Counted from the stretch's first letter, positions 46,451 to 59,310 are shown. The stretch is DNA of 64,000 bases from Schistosoma mansoni (GCF_000237925.1 NC_031502.1:48399283-48463282), one strand, 5' to 3'. Notes: generated from the sequence alone by a model not told the origin. Made by a program: numbers and translations.

Positions 46451-46950
46451 GCTTGAATTCACAATCAAAAAGGGGAGCAAACCGCCATAGCTAAATATCG
46501 ACTAAAACAACGTAAATGTAGTTCAGGAAAAACATGGAAATTCAGTGAAGACGTAAGGAAAACAAAAACTACAATAAAATACAAATACTACCACCTCAAA
46601 TAGAATCAAAAGATCAACAAAATATACATCTAAAGAAATCAATGATAAATTACAATATTGTGTATGTGGAAGGATTTTCATATACAAAACTTTCAAAAAG
46701 GATCTTACAATACTTTAGTGGTGAATTCTATTAAACATAAAACCTAATCTGAATACTTCATTGTTCATCCACCGATTAACCAATCATTATTAATTTGATT
46801 AAATGCCGATAGATTTTCGTCGTTTAGTTCAAAGTGTCAATCCAATGTCCTATAATGCAATACAATAAAAGATTTATTACTTTTTTTCAAATTATTGTGA
46901 TATAATGCGTGTTCTTACGTAACCATAATTTCAGAGATAATAAAATAAGC
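46451..46950. other. Spacer, no recognised content
   Basis: AT-rich sequence without coding or repeat signal between the integrase fossil and the second hammerhead SINE. Confidence 0.35.
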
Positions 46951-46964
46951 CTGAACCACAAATG

Positions 46965-47283
46965 TAAGTGTTGTATGCAAAGATGGATAGTGGCTAGCAG
47001 TGGAATCCAGTTTGACGCGCGTTTCGTCCTATTCGGGGCTCGTCAGCTGGATGTACCTGCGTCTCAGAGTTGATGTTCACTCTGGGACTCGAACTCAGTA
47101 CATTTCGCTTCAAACGCCATCGCGTTATCCACTCGGCCACTGAGTCTTTTCTTACAATGCTTGTGAACTAAGGCTATATCGAGGCAATACGCACAGTATG
47201 CTCATATGCTAATTAGAAACCGACTAGTTGCAGTCCTAAACATGAATGGGAAGATTCAAACAAACAATACTAAGTGAATTTAA
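46965..47283 (-). mobile_element. Sm-alpha-type SINE, copy 2, with inverted internal segment
   Basis: This contains the same modules as the copy at 12.7 kb: a ribozyme (47002-47058), a tRNA-like segment (47084-47146) and an AAATTCACTTAG-terminated flank (about 47155-47283). Relative to the first copy, the ribozyme plus tRNA-like block is in the opposite orientation to the flank. Both copies have short CACAAGC/GCTTGTG inverted words at the joins. No clear target-site duplication was found. Confidence 0.8.
47002..47058 (-). ncRNA. Hammerhead ribozyme of the Sm-alpha SINE, copy 2
   Basis: The minus strand reads ATCCAGCTGACGAGCCCC, a short loop, then AGGACGAAACGCGCGTC. The CUGANGA core and GAAA box are intact. 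The GUC cleavage triplet is present (GCGCGTC), unlike copy 1. Stem I (CCAG/CTGG) is intact but separated from the cleavage site by an extra AAA. Stem II is slightly weakened (GCCCC against AGGAC). Activity is plausible but uncertain. Confidence 0.85.
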
Positions 47284-47943
47284 TTGTGTGTTTTGAATAT
47301 GATACTTACACAACTTAATGTAGTGTGTTTCGATATAATATGACAGTGATCACTTCATCGATCTTGTATATTCTTAAAAAAAATAAATCAGCCACTTATT
47401 TGTATCGCTTATTCATCAACAATAATATCCACATTAATCAAATTTATTGTTTTAGACCATTGTTATGTAAAAATTGTTCAGTTTAGTTTGCTTTATAACA
47501 TAATCAAATGATGCATTTTTTATCGCTACAAAAATGCTTGTAAGAAATGTCAGATATTAACCCTAAGAATTTATTTTTTAATTAGCTATTCTTAATAGCA
47601 ACTACCAGTATGAAATAACCTGACAAAAAGTTACTACGATGACAACTTTTTATACAGTTAATTGGTCTAGTTCATTTACGTGGTGTAATAAAAAAAAGCG
47701 ATGTTTATCATGCGTCTACCATTTAGAAGTGAATTTAGTAACCTTATTTTGAGATGTTCATTGTAGTTAGGACGAGAAGATCCATGATTCACAATAAACC
47801 TTAAGAGATTATAAACGATCTAGTCAAATCTGGCCTATCATCATTTTATATAAATGTTCATATGTTAGGTATGATATTTCTGTTATGTTAGTCTTCCAAT
47901 GGTTGATATGACAAGCGAAACTGAGAAAGTGTGATGATTTGAA
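47284..47943. other. Spacer, no recognised content
   Basis: AT-rich non-coding sequence; nothing identified. Confidence 0.35.
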
Positions 47944-49997
47944 GTATTTGAATTATAGTATAAACTAATAATCCCAGAAATAACGCAATCTAATCAAGAA
48001 GTATTAGATGAGCATGAACGAATGTATTGTATTTGGAATTCAAAGTCAGAACAGTCATCAATACAAGGGAATCATTGTTTCATTCAAACACCATATCCTT
48101 CACTGCTCAAATCGGTGTGTAAATGTCTATTGTGCGTCTTCTTCTTAAGCTCATCGTACATCTCTCCAACAGTGTATTGGATGTAGACTCTGTATTATCT
48201 AGAATTCATTCGTTAGTATTACAATTAACAACCGAAATTGGAACAGACTCACCTGATTCCTGGAATGGTATACAATCATCATGTCGGTTGTGTAGTGAAA
48301 CCACTGATATTTAGAATTCGCATCATAGAATTCCCAACACTATCCTTCCCCACGAAATAATGTTGGGTCCTTACGTCTCAATGTTATAACCAATTTGACG
48401 TTCCCAGTTTGCATTATCTTCTCAAATCTCACGCTTCGATTACTGTGTGTGTGTAATTGAGTATACACACTGCAATATAATTTGAGGTATTCCATCATGT
48501 GACTTTGACTTGCATAAAAATTATGATACATATTCTTTTTGTTATTCATATTGGAATACACAGATAAATGTGCATTGATATGTGTAATCAACACATGTGA
48601 TTCATCTGTGCTTGATTTACCCGCGAAACAATCGAATAGAAAATATGCATCTGCCTCATACTCATTAGGATAATCTTGAACTTGATTCGGATTCTCTGCC
48701 TGTGCAAACTTCATATCTGGGCAAACTGGTTCTCTGATTGCTTCAAGAAAACTTGCTATTTCCCCTGATTCACCATACCACTGACTAGGGATTCTACTCA
48801 ACAAACATTGTTCGTGAGAATATCCAACGTCTGATACAATAACATCAGAAATGTGACTGGAATTTGACTCATTCGGAACATATTGGTCACATTCATTAGG
48901 AATATAACTAGAGATAAATTCATTGTGAGGACCACTGACACTTGATATGATATCAGAATTTGATTTTTCTGAAATGTTTCCCTCAAATTTGTTAAGAGTT
49001 TCATTAAAGAATAATGGATCATTAGGAAAATCAGAATCTACCAAAACTGAATCTGGTTTTCGATCATGATTTGACTCATTCAACATATTATTCTCAGAGT
49101 TGTAAGAAATTTCATCAGAAATATGTGAATTATTACGACAAAGCATATCTGGTACAATAACAAGAGAAATCCGATAAGAAATTGGTTGATTAGAAAATGT
49201 TGTCTCCCAATGATTCTGGGTTTCATTCAACTCTGGACTGCTCTGTGGCGTTATACCGCTCCTAGAAGTCTTGGATAAAGATAAGTGAGCATAAGAAACA
49301 TCCACCTTAGCATTAGTTTCAGCGAAATGAACCATGGTATTACAAACTGACTGAATGCGTCCAGTTTCACCACATTTAAAGCATTTAGAATTATGAAATA
49401 CACATGAATTACGTTGGTGAAACTTGCCATAGAACAAGCATTTACCAAACTTGTGCTCATCTTCGTGAACTGTTTCACGATTTAGTGAATTGTTATCTGA
49501 ATAACCTTCATTACGTACTGGAATGCGACGACGTAGTAAAGTGGTGGATTTCCTGATGTTCTGGCGAGTCATTTCATCGAATTTCACTTCTATACCATAT
49601 TCGAAATTTGTATGCTTCACATGGTTCAGTAGTAGTTGCTTGAGAGTTGCATAAGGGAGTGAAATCGGTTTGTCTGGAAATGCCAAAGACTTTATAAGAC
49701 TGTATGCTTATTTTCCGAAGTGTAAAGAAATGGGCCACAATATTAAAATCCTCAATATCTTTCTTCTTTATAGCCCAGATTTCGAACCTCTCCATGTAAT
49801 CCTCAAAAGCATTAAAATCTGAATGTATATCCAACCGTTCCATCACAGGTATTTGAATTATAGTATGAACTAGTAATCCCAGCAATAACGCAATTTAATC
49901 AAGAAGTATTAGATGAGCATGAACGAATGTACTGTATTTTGAATTCAAAATCAAAATAGTCAACAATACAAAGAAATCATTGATTCGTATAAACACC
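47944..49997 (-). mobile_element. Fossil Ty3/gypsy-like LTR element, Gag part, flanked by direct repeats
   Basis: The minus strand holds a Gag-like region. The N-terminal part (MERLDIHSDFNAFEDYMERF) resembles schistosome gypsy Gag proteins. A zinc-knuckle-like area follows (CFKCGETGRIQSVC) with a long hydrophilic tail. Direct repeats of 149 bp flank it (47944-48092 and 49849-49997) and may be the remains of LTR or leader sequence. No pol is attached. It is broken and old. Confidence 0.7.
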
Positions 49998-50566
49998 AAA
50001 GAAAGCTTATGATACCTCCGACCTGTGACAAAACGGTATGAAGTATATAGATGTTTATAAGGAAAGTATTGTTTCTTGGGTAACTTCTGGTCGATTTTTT
50101 CTGTAAGTAAAGTACTTTTTATCAACTAACATGTACAGTAGTGATGGTAATTGTGATATATAATTCATAAGTGAATGATAATTTTACTTGAATAACTTCA
50201 AAACACATAAATTCAATAGCTTGATTGTCAGTACATATCCATGTCTATCAAATACCACTTATTGAAAACTGACAATTCTGTTGGCCCAACAAACAACGTC
50301 TTAGTATTGTAGCAAGATGATTAAGGAGTAATATATAGATTGGTTGAAGCGTTGTAGTTCGAAGTTAATTTGCTCACTGCGTGACATGATGGAGTTGAGT
50401 TTGATATTTAACAAGATTATAGACTTGTACTGCTAATTATTCCCATGCTTGTAAAAACAACTCCCCATTACTCCTTGGTTTTCAATTATTTTATTGAAAA
50501 ACATAAGCATTGGTAAAACGATGCATCAAACAGATATGAGCCACATAAATCATTCGACTTGTATGA
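49998..50566. other. Spacer, no recognised content
   Basis: Nothing coding or repetitive was identified between the Gag fossil and the 404 bp repeat copy. Confidence 0.35.
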
Positions 50567-50970
50567 GGGCTGGAATACTGCCCGGGTGCCCAATCCGAAG
50601 CACATGGTTTTCTTAGAAGGCCACAACCCGAGCCTTCGACCTAGAGCTCTAATCCACTACGCAGTTCCATTGTAGCCAATGACCAACAATAGGTTCATAC
50701 ACTATCTTTCCCCTCAGGATCCTGGAACCCATGTACACCATTGGTTTGGAATCAAGGTTTCCCAACTTCCCTCATTGGATCCTTGTTACACACTAACCAG
50801 GTTAGTGCGCCAGACATTCGCATTTCGTCCTCTCAATTTCGTAAACAGCATGTCAGCCGCGAGAAGGCAGTGAGTAGGACTTCCTTGACAGTGGCTTTAT
50901 ACTTCTAGCCATGTGAGAACATTTTGAGAGGGAGAGCTGACTCTCCCCACTCTCGGATGTACCAGGGCAT
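50567..50970 (+). repeat. 404 bp interspersed repeat, copy 2
   Basis: This is the second copy of the repeat at 40798-41201, in the same orientation. The flanks TATGA (before) and TATGA (after) might be a short target-site duplication. Small base differences are scattered and no length change was seen. Confidence 0.75.
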
Positions 50971-52479
50971 ATGAAGGAAGTCTGCTTGTTAATATTTCGT
51001 AAAATTCAATTTCACGTGTATTGTTAGTTTGTTAAAATTTCAATAATACAATTTTAAACATAATTGAAATATACTATAATACATGTATAAATACAGACTA
51101 AATACTATACATGTCATCTTTCACTTTTCACAAAATAACAAAGAATTATTATTCTACTGTAGTTCATTTAAGAAGGTCCATTTTATTCAATAAACATGTA
51201 TATATATACCATCAACCTTTATCAGTATAGATGAGTAATAAATTGAATGTAAAACATTAAAAAAAAAATTATAATCGATTTTTTTTTACAGTAATGATGA
51301 TCAGTTGATATTTCCATTAGAAAAATTAAAAGTAAACATATTCCTATTTTATTGGCATTGGTTTATAAATTTTTTTATTTTTTTCATATGTATTATTTCT
51401 TTTTGTAGCTTTCTATTGGATAGCGGCTGTAAAACATGTTTTCACGCGCTCATGTGTGTGTGTGTATGTATGTGTCAATCTCTATTTCTATTGGTCTTTT
51501 GAAAATGTATATAAATAAAAAAATTTTTTATGGTTGTTGACACATAGTTTTCTATCCAAAATGAGATATTAATAGATAAATGCAGGAAAATTGAGCATAA
51601 TCTTATTATAGAAAAACAACGTGTAACTAGAGTATATGACACGAATAAACATGAAATAATCACATAAATCATAATTCTCCATGTGTTGTTAATCAGTTGA
51701 CTAGACATTTTACATATACATACTCACATGGAATTATTCAGTGCTACATGAATAATATAGACTGGATAATTTTGTATAACTAATTCAATATTATCACTCA
51801 TTCTGGGTCTCAGATTTAAAGTCAGTTTTAAGTATCATGATTTGAGCAGTAGACTTAAAACTTGATCAGTAATTCATTTTAAATCAACGTATAGCCTGGA
51901 AAAAGTGTATGTTAACCCAAGTATTTACCATACCAAATAAACACAACAAAATGAAGTTAAACAAGGTCGATACCAAGCGAATCAACATAATGTAGTAACA
52001 ATCATAATGAAAGTGACTAAGCATTAAGTGTATGGTTTCAGAAGGAATGAAAAGGTATGTGATGTGTGGGCGAGAATGACAATGATTGGTTGTCTTGATG
52101 AGTCAGACATTAGATAGGATGACAGGTGTTGTGTTATATATATATATTTCCCTATCCTTATCATGTATTGACAGTTATTGATGGACTGTTATTGATTGAC
52201 TGTTCCTTGTGTCGGATTTTGGTGTGAAATATATTGACGTTATAGTCAGGCTAATCTCGTGTTCTTGATCTGAGTTGTGTTGAAGTCCTGTAAAAATAGA
52301 CACTGGGTGGGAATCTGGTGTAGATATTCGTCTAAGGTAAACTAACGTCCCACATAAGTGCAAAAAGTGAAAGGACTGTTATAACAAGAAACCCAAGAGT
52401 TATAACCAGTATTCCTATTATTTATAACAGTATGAATGAAGGAATATTACAACTCAATATCCAGATGAAGATAAAGAAT
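50971..52479. other. Non-coding stretch
   Basis: AT-rich DNA with simple repeats (TGTGTGTG about 51452-51475; TATATATA about 52136-52147). No gene seen. Confidence 0.4.
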
Positions 52480-53300
52480 GGATGTATCTATGTCACTGTG
52501 ACCTATTTTGAGCCATGTTACCCAACGTCTCCAACCACTAATCGCAATTATCATCCGGATCTCGATCAGATGGTTTGCACCTACCTACCTGGCTTGGTCC
52601 GGTAGACAGTCAGTCAGTCAGCTACAACGTAGGACCAGGCACATATATGCATCGGTCCAAGTTGCCATACCTCGTTAGCACAACAAGATCAACACCGGAT
52701 TAATAGTAGTTAATTTAGTGTTGGTAGTAGTATATAAATTATAGGTTGTATATAAGGATATAATATAGGAAGGAAGACAGCTACGAAGCAATTTTAATCT
52801 CAAGGTTTAAGGGAAGATAAAGAGTGTATACACCTACGCCAATGTGACCCATTCTGAGCTATGTCACACAGAGTCTCCAACCATTGGTTACGATAGTCAC
52901 GCGGACCCCAACCAGGTAGTCTGCATCTGCCAACATGGCTCAGACTAGAAGTTAGTGACTTCAAGCACTGATGCCATGTTTGGGTTTGGCCGCCCCTAAC
53001 TCTCTTCCAACCGTCCCCAATACTAGTCATCATAGCGCGTCGTGGTAATCGGTGTTCAGGCATACGTAACACATGGCCCAACCATCTCAGTCGATGAAGA
53101 TTCATCACCTCATCAACTGATTTACCATCGTTCCCTAATACCCTGCGTCTAACCTCACTATTACTTACCCGGTTATCCCAGCAAATGCGAGCAATATTTC
53201 TAAGGCATCTGTGGTCAAATACTAGTAACCTACGAGTATCTTCTACTCTTAATGGCCATGTTTCACAGCCGTAGACAGTGACTTCATTGTCTCGTCCCGC
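52480..53300 (-). mobile_element. Two 5'-truncated RTE LINE ends in tandem
   Basis: The larger piece (about 52605-53300) encodes, on the minus strand, the C-terminal part of the same RTE family as 30.5 kb: HRLRWLGHVLRMPEHRLPRR, GGQTQTWHQCLKSLTS and GRCRLPGWGPRDYRNQWLET. It ends in the same (CTGA)n-type tail (52606-52620). Directly left of it (about 52480-52600) lies a shorter, more decayed copy of the same C-terminal tail in the same orientation. Confidence 0.85.
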
Positions 53301-53825
53301 TCTTAGGTTCAGCCGACCCTAGTTTTTTTCTGATTGATTCCTACTCCAATTAACATTACTCTTCATAAAACTAACTTCTTATTGCATCAGTCAATACTTA
53401 ATCCATTGAGTTGAATTAACTGATGACGTCAGTAGTTTATTATTCATAATTGATATCAATGCGTAGTTAAATATTTTTAAGGTTGAATATGCTTCTTTTA
53501 TCTATGAAAACTCGACACAGCTATTACCCCTCATGATCCTTGATGACAAAATCTAATCTAATAACTCATCAGTTAGGTTGTTTATGAAGGTTAGTTGAAG
53601 TTGGGAATAATTTCACTCAAAAACCATTACATCAGTAGTTATAACCATCATGAATCAGTGATCAGATATATGGTCAACTAAAAATCCATAGAAAATAACT
53701 TCCAATGGATTTTTCTATAACAGATAAACTAATTGTCAATGTTTCATGCTTATTGTTTAGACACTAATTGTTACCAACGTTAACATAATTAACTGTCGTC
53801 CTACAGTTTTTTTTCTATGTTTTTA
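53301..53825. other. Spacer, no recognised content
   Basis: AT-rich sequence without recognised features. Confidence 0.35.
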
Positions 53826-53829
53826 TATT

Positions 53830-54180
53830 CCACCCAGTCATGTACAACATAAAACCTGACACATATGGTGTCTGTTCAAGTTGCCACTCCACACTAGCGC
53901 AACGACATAAAATTATAACGATTAATCGCGGAGTAGAAGGAGTGGTAACATTCAATTTCGTAACCAATGGTCAAAGACTTTGGGTGATATGTCTCAGAAT
54001 CGTTCACATTGGCGTGGAAAAGAAGGGTATATGATTTCAGGATTCAGGAACTAGGGTGAATGCTCCTTAACCATTTCGAACGGTTTTGAGCCATGTCTCT
54101 CAAAGTCTCTAATCACTGGTTAGTCGCCTGCGCCTACCTACACGGTTCAGTTCAGCAGTCAATGACTTTATGGACTACAA
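53830..54180. mobile_element. Rearranged RTE LINE end
   Basis: Three pieces of the RTE 3' end lie next to each other. A 3' UTR piece (53840-53930) reads in minus orientation. A C-terminal piece (about 53940-54025) reads in plus orientation (VICLRIVHIG, equivalent to MAQNRSHW shifted). A second C-terminal piece (54060-54180) reads in minus orientation. The alternation suggests an insertion with internal inversion or two overlapping insertions. Confidence 0.6.
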
Positions 54181-54500
54181 GACAGCAAGAACAAAGATTT
54201 GAATAGAACAGCATGAATTCATTTCGTTTGGTTCTCGTTAGCTGTTTACAACCAGTGATATTTAAAAATCATAGTTACAAAATGGATTTAATTTACCTAC
54301 ATGAAAGAGTTTAGTTGGAAGTTATTTGAAGACACATTATAATTCAGCAAGGGTGTAGATTAATTTAATAAACCTAATAAAATATTGTAGATATATACCT
54401 TATATAAGCAAACATTCTACAACATAGATAGTAACAAAGGTCCAAAGGACTAGAAAAAGTGCTTGCGTAACGAGTAAACGCTGATAGTAAGTAAAAATAA

Positions 54501-54700
54501 NNNNNNNNNNNNNNNNNNNNNNNNNNNNNNNNNNNNNNNNNNNNNNNNNNNNNNNNNNNNNNNNNNNNNNNNNNNNNNNNNNNNNNNNNNNNNNNNNNNN
54601 NNNNNNNNNNNNNNNNNNNNNNNNNNNNNNNNNNNNNNNNNNNNNNNNNNNNNNNNNNNNNNNNNNNNNNNNNNNNNNNNNNNNNNNNNNNNNNNNNNNN
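54501..54700. other. Assembly gap of 200 N
   Basis: Exactly 200 N bases, the usual placeholder for a scaffold gap of unknown size. A reading frame across it is meaningless. Missing exons, for example the end of Rab2, could lie here. Confidence 0.99.
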
Positions 54701-56540
54701 GTTCCTCGTATCATAACCTTTATTTTGACCTTGGCACTATTATTATTGATTACTTTCTCCCTAGCTACAGCCACATTGGCCAATTACTGTACAAATGTTA
54801 TTTTTCTATTTTTGGTATATTTTGGTCTGTTTGGTTAGTATATATAACCCAGTATGCTTGTGAATAATGATTCATATTGCTGAGGCTGTTATTTGTGTTC
54901 TGGACTCAACTGGCTGGGCTAGGCAGATAGCAGGGCCGATACGCGATCAAGACTGCTCGTACAACTTCAAGTAGCATTTGCCTCCGATCAATAAATTCAT
55001 TCCTCTCCAATTGCACGTCCATATTATTACGATTTCATACGTCATAACAAATGTGAATCACTTTAAATTGCCACGTCATGTATCGGTGCAAAGGAAGGGA
55101 AAATCAACACACTGAGAAACAAAAGGAGATGAAATAATAATATCCATCCAATTCAACGAAAAGCTCAACTTAAACGATGTATTTTAAAATATGGATGAAT
55201 GCGACCAAAAAATGAAAAACACAGGGCGATATAGGTGTCAAGATTTTGAAAATGATAGAAAATGAATGTATGATCGATTTAGCCCTACATTAAAAGGTTT
55301 CCATGAACTACAGATCACAATCACTTCCTGAATACCAACTATGAAGCTTATGCCCTCTGGTATTATTCAAGTAAAGAGTCGGTAACTTCATGGGTTGATT
55401 CAGAGTCTTTCTTTAACCGCCTCTATCATCCCATGAGTATTCTTTCAGAACGCATCTAAACCCATACCAACTTTTAGTTATGTTTGTTTTCTTTTGTTAA
55501 ATAAATATTCAGTCATCTAAGACCATCATTAGTCTCAGAGCTTCCTATATTCCTTAAAGAAACGACATTAGAAAACGGTTTGTCACTGTTTTAACGAAAT
55601 TTTGTGGATATCAATGTTGGAAATGAGGAATCTCTAAAGAAAAATTTGGGAGAGGAAAATTAATTTCGATTTATGATTGATTTTTGTTACATAAATTTAT
55701 TCAGTGTAAATTCTCTTCATGAACTTCCAATGCATTTTCATTACGATTTATGTTCATCGCCAATTACAGACTTCGTAAACTACATTCATTGTAATCGATA
55801 GATAACTAATTATCTTAAATATATTTTGGATCCTACTGAGTCCTGACCAGCTAAGCTTCTGTACAACAACTGGGCTTCTTAATCTAGTTAGTGGAATATG
55901 GAACAAGAAGATAGCAGCAGTGTAGTTCACTGTACTGAAGCTGGAATCGTGAAATGGTAAGTTGGAGAACAAACATATCAACTACATTGGTTGGCTTAGT
56001 GATGTCTCTCAGTGTAAAGTATTTCTCCATAGCAATAAATAGTGATTTTAGTCAATTGTTAGCAATTTGAAAAGTATGTGCTGAACAGAGAATAATCATA
56101 CTTCTTTATTTGATTACGATAAGAGCTAGCTTCAAACTGCATTTTTTTAAAACTTGTTTCTAATAATCAAGACTATAAGCTCGGTTATTGCTATTAAGCA
56201 GCGTCATCTCATTAATTAACGGTGGCTTAGTGATGTTTCTATGCGTTTGTATGTTGATAATGTAGAGGTTATCAGATACAATTGTATCATCAGACATGTG
56301 ATTTTAATAAAATAGGACTGTCTTTCAAACCTTTGTGGTTGGGGTAAAACCTTAAATTCGAAAAATTTCCAAATTACCCGATCAGCTGGTAGTTTATAAA
56401 AGTCGTTATTCCACAGTCTAAAATATGCATAATCCAGGCAGTCCTTAAAATATGTGGTAGCTGACCAAATTGACTAGCCCCTTGGCATAACAAACTCTGC
56501 GAATAAAATTTCTATAAACTTATGTATACAGAAACAAGGA
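54701..56540. other. Non-coding stretch with a possible old repeat
   Basis: No gene recognised. The GC-richer segment about 54880-55040 (with CAATAAATTCATTCC) may be part of an old repeat. Short frames near 55754-55981 and elsewhere lack motifs. Confidence 0.35.
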
Positions 56541-56559
56541 GAGAAGATGACATAGATTC

Positions 56560-59310
56560 ATATCGTCACAAAAACTGGTGGTTGCCAAGATCAATCTCAA
56601 GCTAAAGAAACATCAAACAACTGGATAAACAGCATTACAAACATTCAATACACTCTTCCTTCGACACACTCAAACTCAACCAATTCAACGTAGCTCTCAA
56701 CAACACATTTGACGTCATACAAAATCTACTCAAAGGAGAGGAAACTACTATGGAGGACAACTGGTAAGGGATCAACGAAACACTAACTTCAACGTGTCAG
56801 GAGGTGCTGGGTTGCAACAGGCGTCATGATAATAAGGAATGGATCTCTATCAGAACCCTGAACGAGATTGGAGAAATAAAGAATGAGAAGATAGCGATTA
56901 ACAACAGTCGAACAAAAACAGAGCAAGTCAAGGCACAATATGAATACACGGAAGTAAACAAGCAAGTGAAGAGGAGCATTATAGCTGACAAGCAGAAATA
57001 TGTAGAACACCCTACATAGACAGCATAAGGAGCTGAAACAGAAGGAAATATGAAACAACTATACGACACGACGAAGAAACTAACAGAAAAATATAGTAGA
57101 TCAGAGAGACGAGTCAAGGACAAAGAAGAAAAAACAATCACTGAGATACTAAGACAGAGGAACAGATGGGTGTAACACTTCGAGCTGATCTTCAATAGAC
57201 CAGCACCATTGAATCCACCGGACATCGAAGCAGCACACACAGTTCTTCTTATCAATGTCACCCCACCAACGATCGAAGAAATCACCGTAGCCGGCCAGCA
57301 CACAAATCAGTAGTGGGAAAGCTGCAGCACAATCTGACAATATACAAGCCGAAGCACCAAAGTCACGCATAGAAGTAATTGCAAATATGCTCCACATCCT
57401 GTTCAGGAAGATTTAGCAGGAGCAACAAGTACGGACAAACAGGGAAAAACAATACCTCATTAAGATAACAAAGAAGACAGATCTGAGCAAATGTGAAAAC
57501 TACAGAAGCATCACAATACTATCAGTAGCGGGAACACCTTTCAACAGAGTGTTGCTGAACCGCATGAGAAACTCAGTCAACATCCAACTCAGAGATCAAC
57601 AGGCAAGATTACGTGAGGATCAGTCATGCACAGACTAAGTCGCGACACTACGGATTATCATCGAACAATCCACTGAGTTGAATTCGTCACTATACATCAA
57701 CTTCCTTGACTAAGAGAAAGCATTCGACAGTGTGGATAGGAGAACATTATGGAACCCTCCTCGACAATATGGGGTGAATTACTGAGAAGATCGTCAATTT
57801 CATCTGGACGACGGAATACAATGCAAAGTGGTGCATGGAGGACAGTTGACAGACGCATTGGAAGTGAGGACCGGAGTCAGATAAGGCAGACCACACATAC
57901 CCATTCTCTTTCTTCTAGTTGTTGAATGGACCATTACGATCTCCACATCTGATCGGAAGCAAGGAATACAATGCACAGATTGAATGCAACTAGGAGATTT
58001 GAACTTCACAGATAACCTGGATCTCCTATCCTATACACACGAATAAATGCAAGTCAAGACAAACAGTATAGAAGCAGTCTCTGCAACAGTAGACATCAAC
58101 ATACACAAGGGAAAAGCAACACCCTCAAATACTACACAGAGAACACAAACCCAATCACACTTGATGGAGAAACTGTGGAAGAGGTGGAAACTTCCACTCA
58201 TCTGATCAGCAGCATCATGGATGAACATGGAGGGTGCGATACAGATGGGAAGGCAAGGATTGGTAAAGCAAGGACAGTATTCCTACAGTTGAACAACATA
58301 TCTAACTCAAAACAACTGTCAGCTAATATCAAAGTCAAAATCTTCAATATGAATGTCGAGACAGTTCTATTGTACAGAGCTGGAACTTCGAGAACTAGTA
58401 CAACCATCATCAAAAATGTACACGTATTTACAAACAATTGTCTAAGTAAGATACTTGATGTCCGTTGTTGACTGGAAACCGTCAGCAACAACCTACTGTG
58501 AGAGGGAACAAACCAGCTTTGAGCTGAAGAGGGAATTAGGAAAAGACGTTGGAATTGAATAGAATATTACTTACTTTACTTACTTACGCCTGTTTTTCCC
58601 AATGGAGCATAGGCCGCCGACCAGCATTATACAACCCACTCTGTCCTGGGCCTTCTTTTCTAGTTCTATCCATTTTTTGTTCATTATTCTCATGTCTGTC
58701 TCTATTTCTCGGAGTAATGTGTTCTTCGGTTTTCTTCTTCTTCGTCTTTGACCATCAGGATTCCATGTGAGGGCTTGCCTTGTGATGCAGTTGGGTGCTT
58801 TCCTCAATGTGTGTCCTATCCACTTCCAGTGATTCTTCCTGATTTCTTCCTCCACTGGAATCTGGTTTGTTCTCTCCCACAGTAACTTGTTGCTGATAGT
58901 GTCTGGCCATCGGATCCGAAGTATCTTGCGTAGACAGCTGTTGACAAACACTTGTATCTTCTGGATAATGGCTTTCATAGTTCTCCACGTCTCCGCCCCA
59001 TACATTAGAACTGTCTTGACATTTGTATTGAAAATTTTGATAGAATATACATTATGCAAATTATCAGACTGCACCACGTGGAAAGCACTAACTTGTAATG
59101 CTGAATGTAAACGGAAGTAGGAAGACCAAAGAACACAGTGCATCGTGATTTGTAAGGAGATATGAATTGAATGAATAGCATTTGGAAACAGATGTAAGGA
59201 TGTCCCCATGAACAGATTTAGATAAAGCATGTTGATGGGCGGCTTTTGCATTTTGAAGATGGGTAACAGGCGTAGTTATGTAAGGAAGTAAGGTATTTGT
59301 TAAACTCACT
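56560..59310 (+). mobile_element. Decayed RTE-like LINE, interrupted at 58567
   Basis: The plus strand carries, with many stops and frame changes, the post-endonuclease part of a schistosome endonuclease/reverse-transcriptase LINE. Landmarks are KEWISIRTLNEIGEIKNEK, NMKQLYDTTKKLTEKYSRSE, NPITLDGETVEEVETSTHL, KARIGKARTVFLQLNNI and NVETVLLYRAG. After the interruption [20 protein letters not shown] follows, then a 3' end near 59270-59310. The endonuclease is absent and the RT core (57200-57950) is hardly readable. The YADD box is not recognisable. It is an old 5'-truncated copy. Confidence 0.85.
58568..59039 (-). mobile_element. Younger LINE copy nested in the older one, with 9 bp target-site duplication
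   Basis: This is a 472 bp minus-strand insert of the same family, still open over its whole coding part: [50 protein letters not shown] and [17 protein letters not shown]. It has a (GTAA)n tail at its 3' end (58568-58590). ATAGAATAT occurs on both sides (58559-58567 and 59040-59048). Removing the insert rejoins the older element's sequence (RRWN.IE + YTLCK), which confirms the nesting. It is 5'-truncated. Confidence 0.88.

Noticed and set aside
54400-54783. Open frame running through the N stretch
   Set aside because: The middle third is unknown sequence, so the frame has no meaning.
56789-57303. Minus-strand hydrophobic frames
   Set aside because: They are antisense to lysine/glutamate-rich LINE sequence on the plus strand; hydrophobicity is a by-product of the complement.
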